Shown here: positions 42,236 through 51,647 of the stretch, piece after piece
How the letters are laid out: every line of letters begins with the position of its first letter
Position numbering within the stretch: position 1 is the stretch's first letter
Assembly (NCBI GenBank): GCA_022821065.1
Contig: JAJEEK010000015.1
Span: 1-64,000 of the forward strand
Length of the DNA: 64,000 nt
Origin: Candidatus Poribacteria bacterium
Lineage (GTDB): Bacteria > Poribacteria > WGA-4E > WGA-3G
Reading direction: 5' to 3'
Program-made: the position numbers and the translations under genes
Notes under the pieces: model-generated
Seen by the model: the letters and a program-made list of their open reading frames with translations, nothing else
Database searches by the model: none
What the model was told of the DNA's origin: nothing

Positions 42236-43696
42236 TTAAAACCGTTCAAGGTAAACATTACCGTTGTCTTCCTGCGTATTGCTCCAGACAACCACCCATT
42301 TCCCTCCTCCAACAGAGACCACAAATGGCGGGTAATGTTCCCCTTGGCTCGTAGAGATAGCCACCCCGTCTTTATCCCACAACGGTTTACCTTCTAAATC
42401 AATAAGCTGCCCATAGATAGCGTCAACGCTCTCCTCACCGAAGTCGTCTCGATAGTCTAACCACGCCACGAAAAACTTGCCATTCTCGGTCATTACAATA
42501 GACGGCTTATCCTGATGACCACCTGCCGTGCAAAGCGGGATACCGTCTTTCTCCCAAACTATCGTTCCATCTGATCGGACACGCTGCATATACAGATCGG
42601 AGTAGATATCGCGCTCATCTCGCCATACTGTGATGAAACCGCCACTCCCATCCCCGACGACCGAGGCATGCTTCTGGATACCTTCCGCCGTACAAATCGG
42701 CACACCCGTTGCCTGCCATAGTTTATCGCCATCGGCGGAAATCCGCTGCGCGTAGAGCTGATCGTTAATGAAATTTTCATATACCTGCCATAAAACAATA
42801 AGACCCCCTTCACCATCGGCGATGACACGCGGCTCACCTTGCATACCGTCTGCCGGTGAGATAAGCAGCGGTGCGTCCCACAGCGGTTTTGCATCTAAAC
42901 GCAACCGATACGCCATGATATGCCACGCATCGTAGCCGATAACATCCCACCACACAACATAGAACCCACCTATCCCATCTGCAACTAAAATAGGGTCACT
43001 CTGTAGCGATTCCGATGGAAAAACCGGAATACCGTTAGGTTCCCACATCGGTTCGCCTGCGGCACGAATCCGTTGGATATAAAGGTCTTGAAATTCAGAA
43101 TTTCGGCGTTCATCTTCCCAGACGCAGATAGCACCACCTTCGCCATCGCTCATAATTGCTTGTGTGGACTGATCCGCCGTGTTTATGCAGATCGGAACAC
43201 CGTCCGTTTGCCATAGAATCTCGCCATCGAGCGTTACCGCTTGCGCATAAATATCCCAGTTACTGCGGTCGCGTCTGTCGTTCCAGACGACGATTGCGTG
43301 TCTGTCGTGTCGGATCATCCGTAAACGGCGTTGATTCCTGTCCGCCGTGCATACGGCTATGCCGTTGTGTTCCCAAACAGTTTTCCCGGTGCTATCAACG
43401 CGCTGCGCATAGACATCCCAATCCTTCCCAGTCCGATAATCTTCCCACATCACGACGACACCGCCCTCACCATCATCTACCACCCACGGGAGGAATTGAC
43501 CGTCTACCGCTGTCGATACAGGAATCTCCGCCAATGCTGTCCTGAACAAGACGAAAGCACTCAAAAGCAGGAGCAATATTATACCAATTCTATTTGAATA
43601 GTTTCCATAACACGTGTTATCCAACCATCCGTGTGACCTCGTAGGAGTTGGGTTCCCCAACCCGCTTAATCCGAAAAAAGTGTTTTGGGAGTCCAT
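42236..43696 (-). CDS. Secreted beta-propeller-like repeat protein
   Basis: A roughly 486-residue exported protein: signal segment IILLLLLSAFVLFRTALAE and then about seven repeats of 55-65 residues built on DGEGGVVVMWEDYR...DVYAQRVDSTGKTVWEHNGIAVC. Related words recur (WNDRRDRSNWDIYAQAV, WEDERRNSEFQDLYIQRI, WRDERDIYSDLYMQRV). It ends WVVVWSNTQEDNGNVYLERF. The fold is probably a seven-bladed propeller; the function is unknown. The start is uncertain: the frame is open to 43741 and its N-terminal part overlaps the sixA end and a repeat hairpin, so the real start could be a TTG nearer the signal peptide. Confidence 0.75.
   Translation of the reverse strand: MDSQNTFFGLSGLGNPTPTRSHGWLDNTCYGNYSNRIGIILLLLLSAFVLFRTALAEIPVSTAVDGQFLPWVVDDGEGGVVVMWEDYRTGKDWDVYAQRVDSTGKTVWEHNGIAVCTADRNQRRLRMIRHDRHAIVVWNDRRDRSNWDIYAQAVTLDGEILWQTDGVPICINTADQSTQAIMSDGEGGAICVWEDERRNSEFQDLYIQRIRAAGEPMWEPNGIPVFPSESLQSDPILVADGIGGFYVVWWDVIGYDAWHIMAYRLRLDAKPLWDAPLLISPADGMQGEPRVIADGEGGLIVLWQVYENFINDQLYAQRISADGDKLWQATGVPICTAEGIQKHASVVGDGSGGFITVWRDERDIYSDLYMQRVRSDGTIVWEKDGIPLCTAGGHQDKPSIVMTENGKFFVAWLDYRDDFGEESVDAIYGQLIDLEGKPLWDKDGVAISTSQGEHYPPFVVSVGGGKWVVVWSNTQEDNGNVYLERF
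43647..43661. repeat. Palindrome hairpin GTTGGG-TTC-CCCAAC
   Basis: A GTAGGA-prefixed 6-base stem, part of the same class as 3356 and 3393. It lies inside the open frame upstream of the propeller gene's signal peptide and next to the end of the sixA-like gene. Confidence 0.55.
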
Positions 43697-44166
43697 AAGT
43701 TCACTAAAATCCCTTTTATGTCTAAAGTGAGTGCTTCCCAACGTTGGACAGGGAGTTCAATATGCGCTATCGCCGCTGTAGGCATCAGTTCCCTTTCCCC
43801 GGTCAAGAGGTACACGAGTTGTTCCATCGTCGGATTGTGTCCGATAGCCATGACAATTTGATATTTATCTGGTAGTGCTTGTAATGTTTCAAAATAGACC
43901 CCTGGAACAGTATCATAGAATGCTTCTACTTTCTTCACTTTTCCCGAATAACCGCACGATTTTGCCACTCGACTCGCCGTCTTTCGCGCGCGTTTTGCCG
44001 ATGAAGTCAGAATCCGATCGGGAACCAAACCTGTCCGATGCAAGTGTTCACCCATACGCGGTGCATCACGTTTGCCGCGCTTATTGAGTGAACGATCATA
44101 ATCGGAGAGTTCTGGATAATCCTTCCAACTCGATTTCGCATGTCGCATGATGAGAAGCGTTTTCAT
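43666..44166 (-). CDS. SixA-like histidine phosphatase
   Basis: A 166-residue histidine phosphatase of the phosphoglycerate-mutase-like superfamily. LLIMRHAKSSWKD carries the RHG-type motif in SixA form, then DYDRSLNKRGKRDAPRMGEHL, ILTSSAKRARKTA and the second catalytic His in MAIGHNPTMEQLVYLL. SixA proteins remove phosphate from protein histidine residues. No kinase is adjacent. It has its own leftward promoter (44202-44230). Confidence 0.9.
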   Translation of the reverse strand: MKTLLIMRHAKSSWKDYPELSDYDRSLNKRGKRDAPRMGEHLHRTGLVPDRILTSSAKRARKTASRVAKSCGYSGKVKKVEAFYDTVPGVYFETLQALPDKYQIVMAIGHNPTMEQLVYLLTGERELMPTAAIAHIELPVQRWEALTLDIKGILVNLWTPKTLFSD

Positions 44167-44201
44167 TGTATCCCCTTATGTGGTTTTTACGATTTTCTCA
44201 T

Positions 44202-44230
44202 ATCATACCATAATTGGGGGTGCCTGTCAA
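44202..44230 (-). promoter_or_regulatory. Sigma-70 promoter for the SixA-like gene
   Basis: On the minus strand TTGACA (44230-44225) and TATGAT (44207-44202) are 17 bases apart, 35 bases before the sixA ATG. Confidence 0.65.
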
Positions 44231-44262
44231 TTAGGCGCGTTTGATTCCCTGAAAATTTTGTC

Positions 44263-44291
44263 TTGCATTTACACGGCTTTTGTGATAATAT
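44263..44291 (+). promoter_or_regulatory. Sigma-70-like promoter for the FN3 lipoprotein gene
   Basis: TTGCAT at 44263-44268 and TAATAT at 44286-44291, spacer 17. The gene starts 275 bases later, which implies a long leader or a further promoter. Confidence 0.4.
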
Positions 44292-44566
44292 TTTTATGTC
44301 AACATTTTTATGCACACATCCGTTAAAGTATTTATAGTAACCTCTAAACATAATAAGACACGCTTTGAAAGACGGGCGAGGATACCTTGAAGAAATACCG
44401 TTTTGGCTGGGAGTGTTTTTGATAGGGTGTTTCTGCGGATTGCTTGGGTGTTTCTGCGGATTTCTTAAGCAAAACCCCTACGAAACGTATTTTGCTAAAG
44501 GAAAGGTGTCTACTTACATTATTGATTTTACTATAAATTGCACTTTAACACTGGAGGCTATAAAAA

Positions 44567-45364
44567 ATGTTGTCCAAAATGAATAAAATACTCGCAATCC
44601 TGCTGATCGCTATACTACTTGGCGGCATCAGTGGCTGTTATATTGACGCTGATGACGATAGAGATCGTGAACCTCCCGCTGTGCCACGCGGGGTTAGGAC
44701 CATCACTGGTGACGAGGAAGTTATCATCGAATGGTATCCGAACGGCGAATATGATTTGGCAGGCTATCAGGTGTGGCGTGGACGAGACGGTATCAATTTT
44801 GATAACCTCGCAGAAGTTTCAGAAAACACAACCCAGTATATAGATACAACCGTACGAAACGGCGAAACTTACTACTACGCTGTTTCCGCTTATGACACCG
44901 ATGGAAACGAAAGTGAACTTAGTCCTGAAGACGCTTGGGATACGCCGCGACCAGAAGGCCGAAATATAACGCTTGATGACTACAATATCTTTCCCGGAAG
45001 GAGCGGCTTCGATTTCTCGCGACCAGAAAAGGGAAGTATCCCCTGGGACACCCCAGCAACCGATATATACTTTGGGTTTGATACCGACACTCTTGTTACT
45101 TATCTCTATTCGGACAATGAAACGCTCATGCAAGATTTAGGGTATCATGAGAATTTTGACTCGGTTGATGTCGTCCCGGAAATCGGATATACGACGCTAT
45201 TTGTTGAACTCATTGAAGGACATATCTACGCGCTCTTCACACCCGATGGAAACTTCGCAAAAATTCATGTCCGTGAGCTTTATGAAGATGCTATTGTTTT
45301 CGATTGGGCATACCAGACAGATCCAGAAAACGTCCAATTGGCACCCTCTCTTAACCGTCCTTGA
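44567..45364 (+). CDS. Lipoprotein with fibronectin type III domain
   Basis: A 265-residue predicted lipoprotein; the signal peptide ends in the lipobox LGGISGC followed by an acidic linker (YIDADDDRDRE). Residues 38-125 form an FN3 domain (PPAVPRGVRTITGDEEVIIEW, YQVWRGRDGINFD, YIDTTVRNGETYYYAVSAYDTDGNESELS). The remainder, about 135 residues, is not recognised. GGAGG lies 10 bases before the ATG. It is 15 bases before the next gene and probably forms an operon of envelope proteins with it and the DUF3108 gene. Confidence 0.85.
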   Translation: MLSKMNKILAILLIAILLGGISGCYIDADDDRDREPPAVPRGVRTITGDEEVIIEWYPNGEYDLAGYQVWRGRDGINFDNLAEVSENTTQYIDTTVRNGETYYYAVSAYDTDGNESELSPEDAWDTPRPEGRNITLDDYNIFPGRSGFDFSRPEKGSIPWDTPATDIYFGFDTDTLVTYLYSDNETLMQDLGYHENFDSVDVVPEIGYTTLFVELIEGHIYALFTPDGNFAKIHVRELYEDAIVFDWAYQTDPENVQLAPSLNRP

Positions 45365-45379
45365 TAAGGAGTGACATTG

Positions 45380-46045
45380 ATGAAAAAAAGCAGAGAGGCG
45401 GCGTTAACGTCGCCTCTATCCGCCATACTACTTACCTTCGCGCTTCTTTTGAGTACCGCTTTTATTGACGTAATGGCGCAAACCGAAACCCCCGGGACAG
45501 ATACCGTTACAAATACGGAATCTGACGCTGCCACCCCAAAACCGCTACCGTTTGTTCCAGGATATGTTGAAGAACCTGAAACGGAACCGGATTATCCACT
45601 GTTTCGACCCCATTCAGAGCGATACTATCCAGAACTTAATATCCAGAAAGCGCAGCAACTCTCAACTTTTATGCCCGGATTAGGACAGGCTTACGCCGGC
45701 AATTACACAAAAGCTACCCTATTTCTCACGGCTGAACTGACCACTTTCGCGCTCGCTGGGTATAACATCGCCCGCGCTCTACATTATAACGAACAAAACG
45801 TGTTTGAGACAGGATTTCAAGATGACCGGACAGGTGAATTCTTGACACATGAGCAAGGACAAACCCGCATGCAAAATCATACGCTTTTCAGTGGTATTTT
45901 CCTCGTAACGGGTATCGGAATCCATATCTGGAATATCCTTGACGCACCAAAAACAGCCGAAGCGTATAATAATCAAAGATTTTCCCTGCAAATGCAACAA
46001 ACTGATAACGGTTATCAGTCTCTCGTTTTCACACATAGATTCTAA
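45380..46045 (+). CDS. DUF5683-like exported membrane protein
   Basis: A 221-residue protein with a signal peptide (ILLTFALLLSTAFIDVMAQT), a Pro/Thr/Glu-rich linker, and then STFMPGLGQAYAGNYTKATLFLTAELTTFALAGYNI. The PGxGQxYxGxxxKG-like motif with paired hydrophobic helices is typical of DUF5683/TM2-like small envelope proteins. A second hydrophobic pair (FSGIFLVTGIGIHIWNILDA) follows. ATG 45380 has AAGGAG 8 bases upstream; an earlier GTG overlaps that site. Function unknown. Confidence 0.82.
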   Translation: MKKSREAALTSPLSAILLTFALLLSTAFIDVMAQTETPGTDTVTNTESDAATPKPLPFVPGYVEEPETEPDYPLFRPHSERYYPELNIQKAQQLSTFMPGLGQAYAGNYTKATLFLTAELTTFALAGYNIARALHYNEQNVFETGFQDDRTGEFLTHEQGQTRMQNHTLFSGIFLVTGIGIHIWNILDAPKTAEAYNNQRFSLQMQQTDNGYQSLVFTHRF

Positions 46046-46098
46046 TACCTGGCGCAGATAACATTGTCGGCTTCAGGATCAATCGTGAGGACCAAAAA

Positions 46099-46863
46099 GT
46101 GCATTATGCAAAGCGTCTAATCTTTACGCTGTTTTTGATAACCGGTGTTGTCTTGAGTGCCAACGAGACATCTCTCGTTGAAACAAAGAACATTGATCCT
46201 AACCCATTAAAAGTCGGTGAAAAATTAACCTATAGCATTACTTGGAAAAAAGTGCCAGCGGGAAAACGGACAGACTCGATCGTCAAGCAGGTATCAGTTA
46301 ATGAAGAAGACGTTTACCATATCCAGTCTCAAATGCGGACGCGAGCACTATTCAGAGTCTACAGTTTCCAAAATCAGTCGGAAACCTATTTTAATCCGTT
46401 GACACTCTCACCCGTCCGTTTTCAGAATCGACTAAAAGATCGAGCATACCGGGCGACTGTGAAAGCCGATTTCCGAAACGGTAAGGCAGAATATGAAAAA
46501 ATCTCTCGTCCGAAGCCGAAATCATCTCAAAAACGTGAGGCAAAAACTTTAGAAATACCGCCCGGCACACAAGATGAGTTATCCATCATCTACTTTTTGC
46601 GTTCTAAACAACTCGCACTCGGTAAAACCTATTTCTTTCCGCTACTTGCTAAAGGAAAAGTACATAAGGCTACGCTGACCGTTGAACGCAGGGAATTCAT
46701 TAAAAGTAAGGTTTTAGGGCATGTTAGAACTCTCGTCTTGCGGACCTCTGAAGGGGATCGCTTCTGGATTACAGACGATGAAAGACGGTTACCGGTCAAA
46801 ATTCAGGTAAATAAATTAGGCGGGCTAATAGCAACGCTAACAGAGATTGAGCCCACAAATTAA
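46099..46863 (+). CDS. DUF3108 domain protein, exported
   Basis: A 254-residue protein with a signal peptide (LIFTLFLITGVVLSANE) and a DUF3108 domain: NPLKVGEKLTYSITWKKVPAG, YHIQSQMRTRALFRVYSFQNQSETYF, and LEIPPGTQDELSIIYFLRSKQLALGKTYFFPLL. DUF3108 proteins are envelope proteins of unknown function in Gram-negative bacteria. GTG 46099 is preceded by GAGGACC. Confidence 0.82.
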   Translation: MHYAKRLIFTLFLITGVVLSANETSLVETKNIDPNPLKVGEKLTYSITWKKVPAGKRTDSIVKQVSVNEEDVYHIQSQMRTRALFRVYSFQNQSETYFNPLTLSPVRFQNRLKDRAYRATVKADFRNGKAEYEKISRPKPKSSQKREAKTLEIPPGTQDELSIIYFLRSKQLALGKTYFFPLLAKGKVHKATLTVERREFIKSKVLGHVRTLVLRTSEGDRFWITDDERRLPVKIQVNKLGGLIATLTEIEPTN

Positions 46864-46975
46864 ACAGTTACCAGTTACGAGAAAAAAGAAAGACGTGAGT
46901 CAGTGACCAGTGACCAGTGACCAAAAAAGAAGATTCTTCTCCTAACTGGGTACTGGTCACTGGCGACTGGAAACT
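46864..46975. repeat. AACCAGT palindrome before mfd
   Basis: The left arm has tandem CAGTTACCAGTTAC and CAGTGACCAGTGACC words. The right arm has TAACTGGGTACTGGTCACTGG, read as overlapping words of the inverse sequence. AAGAAGATTCTTCT sits near the centre. It ends just before the AAAGGAAC ribosome binding site of mfd. Confidence 0.7.
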
Positions 46976-46990
46976 TCAAAGGAACTTGTA

Positions 46991-49900
46991 GTGATAGAAC
47001 TTTTACGCGAAACTGACAATTATCAGACACTCGTAGCACGTCTCAAAGACGGTAAAAAACTTCCATGGCTCAGGGGGTTGCCGAACGCATCAACGGCATA
47101 TCTTTTCGCTACACTGATTGATGATTTCCCCAAAAAGTCTTTTTTGATCCTACTCCCATCCCAACGTGAAGCCGAACTGATGATGGAAGAAATCTGTACG
47201 TATCGAGCATACCCCGCTTTGGATACGATACCTACTGTCGCCTCACAATCCGAAATTAATTTATTTCCCGCCTGGCAACGCAAAATTTTTGACGGTATAC
47301 CCCCTGCTAAAAACACTATTATTGACAGGATGATGTGTCTCGAACGCCTATTAGAGAGAAAGCGAAGTATTATTGTAAGCACGGCGCAGGCGATGCTTTA
47401 CAAACTGCCGCCGCAACAACGTTTTGCCGAGGCGTGCCGTCCACTTAAACTCGGCGATGAAGTGGACCCTGACGAAGTGGCTATGACACTTATACGCAGT
47501 GGATACCAAAACGTTGATTTGGTAGAAGTTAAAGGTGAATTTGCACGAAGAGGCGACATCCTTGATGTCTATCCACTCACAACTGATACACCCGTGCGAA
47601 TTGAATTCTTCGGTGATGAAATTGATGCCCTCCGCGCCTTCGATGTCGCATCACAGCGGTCAACAGAATCACTGAAATCCGCTACCCTGACTCCGCTTAG
47701 AGAAGTCCTCTCTGATGACATATCCGTAGATCATTGGAAGGCGCAGATAGAGACTCTTATACAGGAACACGCAACACCGGAATTCGTAAAAACAGCGCGC
47801 GAAATAACAGAAAGTCTGACCGATGCCACGACGACAACATATCCGCTGCAAGACTGTCCGATCAGTGACACGATAGAGGCATTTTTGCCGATGCTTATCC
47901 CTGAAACAGCGTTGCTTACGGATTATCTACCCCATGATACAATTGTCTGCTTAATAGAACCGCAGTGGCAAAAGCGAGAAGCATCGCAGGTACACGAACA
48001 GATGCAGGCGTTATATGAGAAGAAACTTGAAGAATCAAGTCTCATAGTGCCACCGGATCGCCTTTTAGCCACTTTTGAAACCCTTAGCACCGAATTAGAA
48101 CAGTATCCGGTCATTTCAGCATCTTTGGCACCGCCACATGAAGTTACAGAGAGCAAATTGACACCGCTGCATTTTGAGATGAAACCGCTTGCACTCCCCT
48201 CGGGGAACTATCAGGCAATCATCAACGAGATTAAGAGGTTGGCAAAATCCGGGAAACGGATTTATCTGTTCTGCGAAACACCGCAGCAGTCGAAGCGGGT
48301 GACTGAGATTTTGGCTGAACGTGAATTATTTACGTCGGATATTGATATCAGCGTCGGTGCAATCGGCGCAGGGTTTCTCAATGAGCAGTTAAATCTCATC
48401 GTTATTTCGGAAGATGAACTCTTCGGAAATCGTCAACACCGTCACGTCCGACGCCGACCCCCTACAGACGGTTCCCCGATTCTAAGCCTCATCGATCTGA
48501 AAGTTGGAGATTATGTCGTCCACGTTTCACACGGTATTGCTGTTTATGACGGGATCCGACGATTGGCAATTGATGGAAAATCGCAAGACTACCTAATCCT
48601 TAAATATAGCAACCAGGACACGCTCTATGTACCGACTTATCAGGTAGACCTCGTTCAAAAATATGTTGGCGGAAAAGACAGAGGGTATAGACCGCGTGTT
48701 GACAGGCTCGGCGGGATTTCATGGAGCCAGCGCAAAGGACGTGTAAAAGCGTCGATTCAGCAGATGGCGGATGAACTCCTCAAATTGTACGCCACTCGGC
48801 AATCCCGAAAAGGGTACAGATTCCCCGAAGAAGTGCCGTGGCAAACTGAATTTGAGGCACTCTTCCCCTATCAAGAAACTGATGATCAACGCCAAGCGAT
48901 CGAAGACGTTAAAGCCGATATGGAATCTGAACGTCCGATGGACCGACTCATCTGTGGTGATGTCGGATACGGAAAAACGGAAGTCGCATTACGCGCCGCT
49001 TTCAAAGCCGTGATGTCCGAAAAACAGGTCGCTGTCCTCGTCCCTACAACGATTCTCGCATTACAACACTACGATACCTTTGAGAAACGTTTTCAGTCGC
49101 TTCCGGTGCGTATTGAGATGTTGAACCGCTTCCGAACACCGAAGGAGATAAAACAGGTTAAGGAGGGACTGACGAACGGGACTGTTGATATTGTTATCGG
49201 CACGCATAGTCTCCTCTCTAAAACTGTGGAATTTAACGATCTCGGACTTTTGATTGTTGATGAAGAACATCGATTCGGTGTTAAGCACAAAGAAAAAATC
49301 AAACAGTTTAAAGAGACAATTGATGTCCTTACACTGACAGCTACGCCGATCCCGCGCACCCTCCACATGTCAATTGTCGGTATCCGAGATTTCAGTATTA
49401 TCAACACACCGCCTGCTGACCGGTTACCTATTCAGACGTATGTAATGCCGTATAACAGCGAGGTTATTAAAGAGGCGATTACAGCGGAATTAGCGCGGGA
49501 TGGACAGGCTTTCTTCGTCCACAATCGCATCGAAAATATTCATAATATCGCACTAACGCTTCAGCAACTCTTACCTGACGCACGTATCGCTATCGCGCAT
49601 GGACAGATGCCAGAACGGGAATTGGAGACAGTTATGCTTGAGTTCGTCCGACACAAGCACGACATCCTCGTCTGTACAATGATTATTGAATCAGGTTTGG
49701 ATATACCAAACGTTAACACGATCCTAATTAATCGAGCAGACGCACTCGGATTGGCACAACTCTATCAATTGCGGGGACGCGTCGGACGGGCAACCACGCA
49801 GGCTTACGGGTACCTGTTCTACCCACCAGACCGTCTGATTACGGAGGGCGCGCAAAAACGGCTTCGCGTTATTGAGGAATTCACCGATCTCGGTTCGGGT

Positions 49901-50494
49901 TTCAAAATAGCACTTAGAGATTTAGAGATTCGAGGCACCGGGAATATACTCGGCTCCGAACAGCACGGGCATATTGTTACCGTCGGTTATGAACTTTACT
50001 GTCAACTCCTTGAAGAAGCAGTACTCGCATTAAAGGGTGAAAAGGTTGAGGAGACACTCGAAACTCGGATTAGCGTCCCTGTTGAAGCATATCTTCCCGA
50101 CGATTATGTACCGGACAGTCGCCAGAAGGTCGCTATCTACAAAAAAATTGCTGATCTAAAGGACAGCCAGGCACTCAACGAACTCCGAGAAGAACTTCGA
50201 GACAGATACGGCGCGATACCGGAACCCACTGAAATGTTACTCGAGATAGCGAGTATCAAGCAGCTGAGCCAAAATCTCGGCATCGCCGCTATCGTTGCTG
50301 GAAAAGAACAGATCAAGGTTACTTTTAACGAACAGAAATCAAAAATTAATGTGAAGAAACTCGTTGATATAATCCACAAAAATGACGACCTTCAGTTACA
50401 ACCACCGGCACAACTTATAATCCGGATGCCAGGGATGACTGGAGTGAAGATGTTAACTGAACTTCAACAAACACTCAGGTTGTTTGTTGAGTAA
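46991..50494 (+). CDS. mfd: Transcription-repair coupling factor
   Basis: A 1167-residue Mfd, which removes RNA polymerase stalled at DNA damage and recruits UvrA. The N-terminal UvrB-homology region starts LPWLRGLPNASTAYLFATLI. The RNA-polymerase-interaction (CarD-like) domain begins near residue 500 (LKVGDYVVHVSHGIAVYDGI). The translocase has Walker A GDVGYGKTE (about 656), DEEHRF (about 757), LTATPIPRTLHMSI and GRVGRATTQAYGYLFYP. The C-terminal TRCF domain follows (LPDDYVPDSRQKVAIYKKI). The length is normal. GTG 46991 has AAAGGAA upstream. Confidence 0.97.
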   Translation: MIELLRETDNYQTLVARLKDGKKLPWLRGLPNASTAYLFATLIDDFPKKSFLILLPSQREAELMMEEICTYRAYPALDTIPTVASQSEINLFPAWQRKIFDGIPPAKNTIIDRMMCLERLLERKRSIIVSTAQAMLYKLPPQQRFAEACRPLKLGDEVDPDEVAMTLIRSGYQNVDLVEVKGEFARRGDILDVYPLTTDTPVRIEFFGDEIDALRAFDVASQRSTESLKSATLTPLREVLSDDISVDHWKAQIETLIQEHATPEFVKTAREITESLTDATTTTYPLQDCPISDTIEAFLPMLIPETALLTDYLPHDTIVCLIEPQWQKREASQVHEQMQALYEKKLEESSLIVPPDRLLATFETLSTELEQYPVISASLAPPHEVTESKLTPLHFEMKPLALPSGNYQAIINEIKRLAKSGKRIYLFCETPQQSKRVTEILAERELFTSDIDISVGAIGAGFLNEQLNLIVISEDELFGNRQHRHVRRRPPTDGSPILSLIDLKVGDYVVHVSHGIAVYDGIRRLAIDGKSQDYLILKYSNQDTLYVPTYQVDLVQKYVGGKDRGYRPRVDRLGGISWSQRKGRVKASIQQMADELLKLYATRQSRKGYRFPEEVPWQTEFEALFPYQETDDQRQAIEDVKADMESERPMDRLICGDVGYGKTEVALRAAFKAVMSEKQVAVLVPTTILALQHYDTFEKRFQSLPVRIEMLNRFRTPKEIKQVKEGLTNGTVDIVIGTHSLLSKTVEFNDLGLLIVDEEHRFGVKHKEKIKQFKETIDVLTLTATPIPRTLHMSIVGIRDFSIINTPPADRLPIQTYVMPYNSEVIKEAITAELARDGQAFFVHNRIENIHNIALTLQQLLPDARIAIAHGQMPERELETVMLEFVRHKHDILVCTMIIESGLDIPNVNTILINRADALGLAQLYQLRGRVGRATTQAYGYLFYPPDRLITEGAQKRLRVIEEFTDLGSGFKIALRDLEIRGTGNILGSEQHGHIVTVGYELYCQLLEEAVLALKGEKVEETLETRISVPVEAYLPDDYVPDSRQKVAIYKKIADLKDSQALNELREELRDRYGAIPEPTEMLLEIASIKQLSQNLGIAAIVAGKEQIKVTFNEQKSKINVKKLVDIIHKNDDLQLQPPAQLIIRMPGMTGVKMLTELQQTLRLFVE

Positions 50495-50507
50495 TCGTCC
50501 AATCGAA

Positions 50508-50568
50508 GAATCAGTTACCAGTTACCAAAAAAGAAGATTCTTCTCTTAACTGGCCACTGGTAACTTCA
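50508..50568. repeat. AACCAGT palindrome after mfd
   Basis: CAGTTACCAGTTACC, a central AAGAAGATTCTTCT and TTAACTGGCCACTGGTAAC form one arm-loop-arm structure nearly identical in layout to 46864-46975. It lies between mfd and the first parvulin gene. Confidence 0.7.
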
Positions 50569-50588
50569 CCACAAGGAACATTAAAAAT

Positions 50589-51584
50589 ATGAAAAAAACG
50601 ATTACTATTTTTATCATTGTCGCCGTGAGCTGCCTATTAACCTGGAGATTCGTGCAATCCCATCCATCCGATAGCCATGAGCAGCACGAATCTACGACTG
50701 ATGAGAGCCAGGTAATTTTGGTGGAATATAAATGGAACGGCGAACCGTACCAAATCTCGTTGGCGGACTTGAACGCCGCTATCGCCGAGCTGCCTATTTA
50801 CCGTCAGCAGAACTACAAAACCCAAGCGGATAAAGCCGAATACCTCGAAGAATTAATAGAGGAACGGCTCAAAATTCACCGCGCAATTGACGACGGGTTT
50901 GATAAACTTCCCGAACATCTCCAGAAACTCGAAGATTACACCAATCAACTTATGGTTGAAAAACTAACCGAGATGGAAGTTGATGCAAAGGTGAAGTACA
51001 CGGACGACGACCTAATGGCACATTATCAGGCGAATCTTAGCGAGTACATTGAGGATGAGAAAGTCCGCGCAACGTGCATCACACTTGAGGACGAAGACCT
51101 CGCCAACGAAACACTCGACGCCATTATAGCAGGAAAAGATATGTCTGAGATGGCGAAGCTGCTCTCCGAAGACGGTAAACTCGCCAATGGTCCAGGCACT
51201 AACCCGGATGATCCAGGCAATACCTACTACTTCACTAAATCCGCATCAGCACGTTGGTCAGAATTCATTGAGGCTGTCTTTCAACAAGAGATCGGCGATA
51301 TGACGGACACTGTCTTTGAAATTGATGTCAGCGATGAAACCTTCTATCTCATCTTCCGTAAAGAGGAGCATCAGCCCGAACGCCAAAAAGAGTTTGAGGA
51401 AGTCAAACGGGATGTTGAAAGAACGGTCGAGCGGACAAAGAAACGAGAGCGCATCAATGCATGGGTTACTGAAATCTCTGACAGAGGTAAGTTGAAAACC
51501 TATCCTGAAAATATCCCTGAGCCACCGCAACCAGAAGATTCTGAGAGCGAAGAATCAGAAGAATCAGAAGAATCAGAACAGTAG
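50589..51584 (+). CDS. Membrane-anchored or exported parvulin-like PPIase (first of three)
   Basis: A 331-residue protein with an N-terminal hydrophobic segment (ITIFIIVAVSCLLTWRFV) and a SurA/PrsA-like layout. A helical N-domain (ISLADLNAAIAELPIYRQQ through VEKLTEMEVDAKVKYTDDDLMAHYQANLSEY) precedes a PpiC-like domain (VRATCITLEDEDLANETLDAI, ...YYFTKSASARWSEFIEAVFQQEIGDMTD). The Asp/Cys/His active-site residues are poorly conserved, so it may be mainly a chaperone. The C-terminus is a Ser/Glu-rich tail. It is paralogous to the next gene. Confidence 0.82.
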   Translation: MKKTITIFIIVAVSCLLTWRFVQSHPSDSHEQHESTTDESQVILVEYKWNGEPYQISLADLNAAIAELPIYRQQNYKTQADKAEYLEELIEERLKIHRAIDDGFDKLPEHLQKLEDYTNQLMVEKLTEMEVDAKVKYTDDDLMAHYQANLSEYIEDEKVRATCITLEDEDLANETLDAIIAGKDMSEMAKLLSEDGKLANGPGTNPDDPGNTYYFTKSASARWSEFIEAVFQQEIGDMTDTVFEIDVSDETFYLIFRKEEHQPERQKEFEEVKRDVERTVERTKKRERINAWVTEISDRGKLKTYPENIPEPPQPEDSESEESEESEESEQ

Positions 51585-51647
51585 TCCATTCCATATCTCG
51601 AAGCAGTATCCCTAACCACGGTGTTAGGTCGAAAAAAGGAGTCAGCA

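Larger units (their letters stand above)
44167..44566. other. Divergent intergenic region with two promoters and a tandem repeat
   Basis: The stretch holds the leftward and rightward promoters listed separately and a 21-base unit repeated twice in tandem (44425-44445 and 44446-44466, one mismatch; core GGGTGTTTCTGCGGATT). An open frame at 44365-44586 crosses the repeat, is Cys/Gly/Phe-rich and has no ribosome binding site, so it is not called. Confidence 0.55.

Noticed and set aside
44365..44586. 73-codon open frame with Cys/Gly/Phe-rich sequence
   Set aside because: No ribosome binding site, crosses a tandem DNA repeat, and overlaps the start of the FN3 lipoprotein gene in another frame.
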